A DNA stretch of 64,000 bases from contig CANOGU010000001.1 of assembly GCA_947565635.1 (NCBI GenBank), positions 124,001 through 188,000 on the forward strand, given 5' to 3'. Within the stretch, counting starts at the first letter, position 1. Every line of letters begins with the position of its first letter. Source of the DNA: an uncultured Lactobacillus sp. Lineage in GTDB: Bacteria; Bacillota; Bacilli; Lactobacillales; Lactobacillaceae. Below the pieces are notes generated by a model. It did not search any database. It was not told where the DNA came from and was given only the letters and a program-made list of their open reading frames with translations. The translations under genes were made by a program, and so were the position numbers. Positions 62,883 through 64,000 of the stretch are shown here, piece by piece.

Positions 62883-63590
62883 ATGAGTAGACCTGTTATC
62901 GTTGCCTTAGATTTAGACAATGAAAAGAAATTAAATGAACTATTACCGAAACTAGGTAAACCTGAAAATGTTTTTATTAAGATCGGGATGGAACTCTTCT
63001 TTAACGAAGGCCCTAAAATCGTAAAACAATTATCAGAACAGGGTTATCAAATCTTTTTAGACTTAAAAATGAACGATATTCCTAATACAGTCTATAACGG
63101 TGCAAAGGCATTAGCTCGTTTGGGTATTACCTACACCACGGTTCACGCACTTGGTGGCAGTCAAATGATTAAGGCAGCAAAAGATGGGTTAATTGCGGGA
63201 ACTCCGATTGATAAAAATGTTCCCGAATTACTAGCTGTAACTGAATTAACTTCTATTTCAGACGAAATTCTATATTATGAGCAAAATTGCAATTTATCGA
63301 TGAATGATCAAGTATTAAGCTTAGCTACAACAGCTAAAAAAGCAGGTGCAGACGGTGTGATTTGTTCTCCACTCGAAGTTAAAAATTTACGTCAAAAAGT
63401 TGGAGAAGACTTTTTGTACGTAACTCCTGGAATTAGACCAGCTGGTAATGCTAAAGATGACCAATCACGCGTAGCTACTCCACTTCAAGCAAAAGAATGG
63501 GGTTCAACAGCAATTGTTGTTGGTCGGCCAATTACTTTAGCCACTGATCCAGAAGCCGCATATGAAGCAATTAAAAAGGAGTTCAACTAA
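62883..63590 (+). CDS. pyrF: Orotidine 5'-phosphate decarboxylase
   Basis: Metal-free decarboxylase of 235 residues that makes UMP from OMP. VIVALDLDNEKKLNELL at the N-terminus and the catalytic FLDLKMNDIPNTVYNGAKAL near 58-77 (D-x-K-x-x-D) are diagnostic. The phosphate-binding end TPGIRPAGNAKDDQSRVATP and IVVGRPIT follow. TATGGAGGAAAA precedes the ATG. First gene after the third PyrR attenuator; pyrE starts 1 base after its stop. Confidence 0.96.
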   Translation: MSRPVIVALDLDNEKKLNELLPKLGKPENVFIKIGMELFFNEGPKIVKQLSEQGYQIFLDLKMNDIPNTVYNGAKALARLGITYTTVHALGGSQMIKAAKDGLIAGTPIDKNVPELLAVTELTSISDEILYYEQNCNLSMNDQVLSLATTAKKAGADGVICSPLEVKNLRQKVGEDFLYVTPGIRPAGNAKDDQSRVATPLQAKEWGSTAIVVGRPITLATDPEAAYEAIKKEFN

Positions 63591-63591
63591 C

Positions 63592-64000
63592 ATGCATAAA
63601 GATCAAATTATTAGTCAATTAATCAAAGAAAAAATTATTACTATTTCTCCTGACAAACCTTTCACTTATGCAAGTGGAATGCTTTCACCAATCTATACCG
63701 ATCTTCGGCTAACTGTTTCTTACCCAGACCTGCGTGATATGATTGCTAGTGATCTATCCAACCTAATTGCGGCAGAATTTCCTCAAGCAACTATTATTGG
63801 CGGAGTTGCAACTGCTGGTATTCCTCATGCTGCTTTAGTTGCCGAAAAATTACATTTACCAATGATTTATGTTCGTCCAAAACCTAAAGATCACGGTAAA
63901 GGCCGTCAAATTGAAGGTCGTTTTTCAGAAAATGATCAAATTGTCTTAATTGACGATCTAATTACCACTGGTGGATCAGTTTTAAACGCAGTTAAAGCTA
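63592..64000 (+). CDS. pyrE: Orotate phosphoribosyltransferase (3' end beyond window)
   Basis: About 136 N-terminal residues are present. The enzyme transfers orotate to PRPP to form OMP, the step before PyrF. PFTYASGMLSPIYTDLRLTV matches the N-terminal orotate-site region, YVRPKPKDHGKGRQIEGRFS the flexible catalytic loop with Lys and His, and IVLIDDLITTGGSV the PRPP motif. Starts 1 base after the pyrF stop, so the two are translated together. Confidence 0.95.
   Translation, partial: MHKDQIISQLIKEKIITISPDKPFTYASGMLSPIYTDLRLTVSYPDLRDMIASDLSNLIAAEFPQATIIGGVATAGIPHAALVAEKLHLPMIYVRPKPKDHGKGRQIEGRFSENDQIVLIDDLITTGGSVLNAVKA

Overview
The window is low-GC Firmicute DNA that looks like a Lactobacillus of the johnsonii/gasseri group. 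The reasons are AT-rich codon use, purine-rich GGAGG-type ribosome binding sites, PyrR-controlled pyrimidine genes, PepO, a BglG/LicT antitermination site, catabolite-responsive (CRE-like) elements, and a close relative of the L. johnsonii cinnamoyl/feruloyl esterases. The species is inferred from gene content; no rRNA or other marker is present.

Layout. Positions 1-9650 are a minus-strand accessory block: cytidine deaminase (cut by the window edge), a frameshifted alpha/beta hydrolase, a Nudix hydrolase, three GNAT acetyltransferases, a feruloyl-esterase-like hydrolase, an unusual phospholipase-D-like/P-loop ATPase protein, a tyrosine phosphatase, and MazG-like and HIT proteins. Positions 9746-24776 hold tandemly duplicated small membrane proteins, a GNAT gene with two in-frame stops, two toxin-antitoxin modules, three ABC exporters, a nitroreductase broken by a 7-bp tandem duplication, an MFS carrier, enolase behind a fluoride-type riboswitch, a stomatin-like protein, and a rearranged ABC-gene remnant. 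Positions 24871-28467 encode glycerate kinase and two flavin oxidoreductases.

Positions 28581-43014 are a sugar-utilisation island. It has two clan-A-type glycoside hydrolases, one resembling GH140 apiosidases. It also has an MFS carrier with one premature stop, two LacI-type regulators, a beta-glucoside PTS with an extra IIB domain, its BglG antiterminator with RAT/terminator, a fucose/arabinose-isomerase-like protein, a two-subunit transketolase and an FGGY kinase. Isomerase, kinase and split transketolase next to a GH140-like enzyme match the known transketolase route for D-apiose, a branched plant pentose. My main inference is that this is a plant apioside/apiose utilisation locus. Related 14-bp TGTAANCG-type palindromes sit before several of its transcription units.

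Positions 43066-53734 are mostly housekeeping: PepO, an FtsX-type ABC transporter, an AlkD-like glycosylase, a GT4 glycosyltransferase, PEP carboxylase and a nicotinamidase-like hydrolase. Positions 53786-64000 are the de novo UMP pathway: pyrR-pyrB-pyrC-carA-carB-second pyrR on minus, pyrD on minus, and divergent pyrF-pyrE on plus (pyrE cut by the window edge). Three PyrR-type attenuators are visible. The second PyrR has Asn in place of one Asp of the PRPP loop.

Five genes are visibly broken by nonsense or frameshift changes, all in accessory functions.
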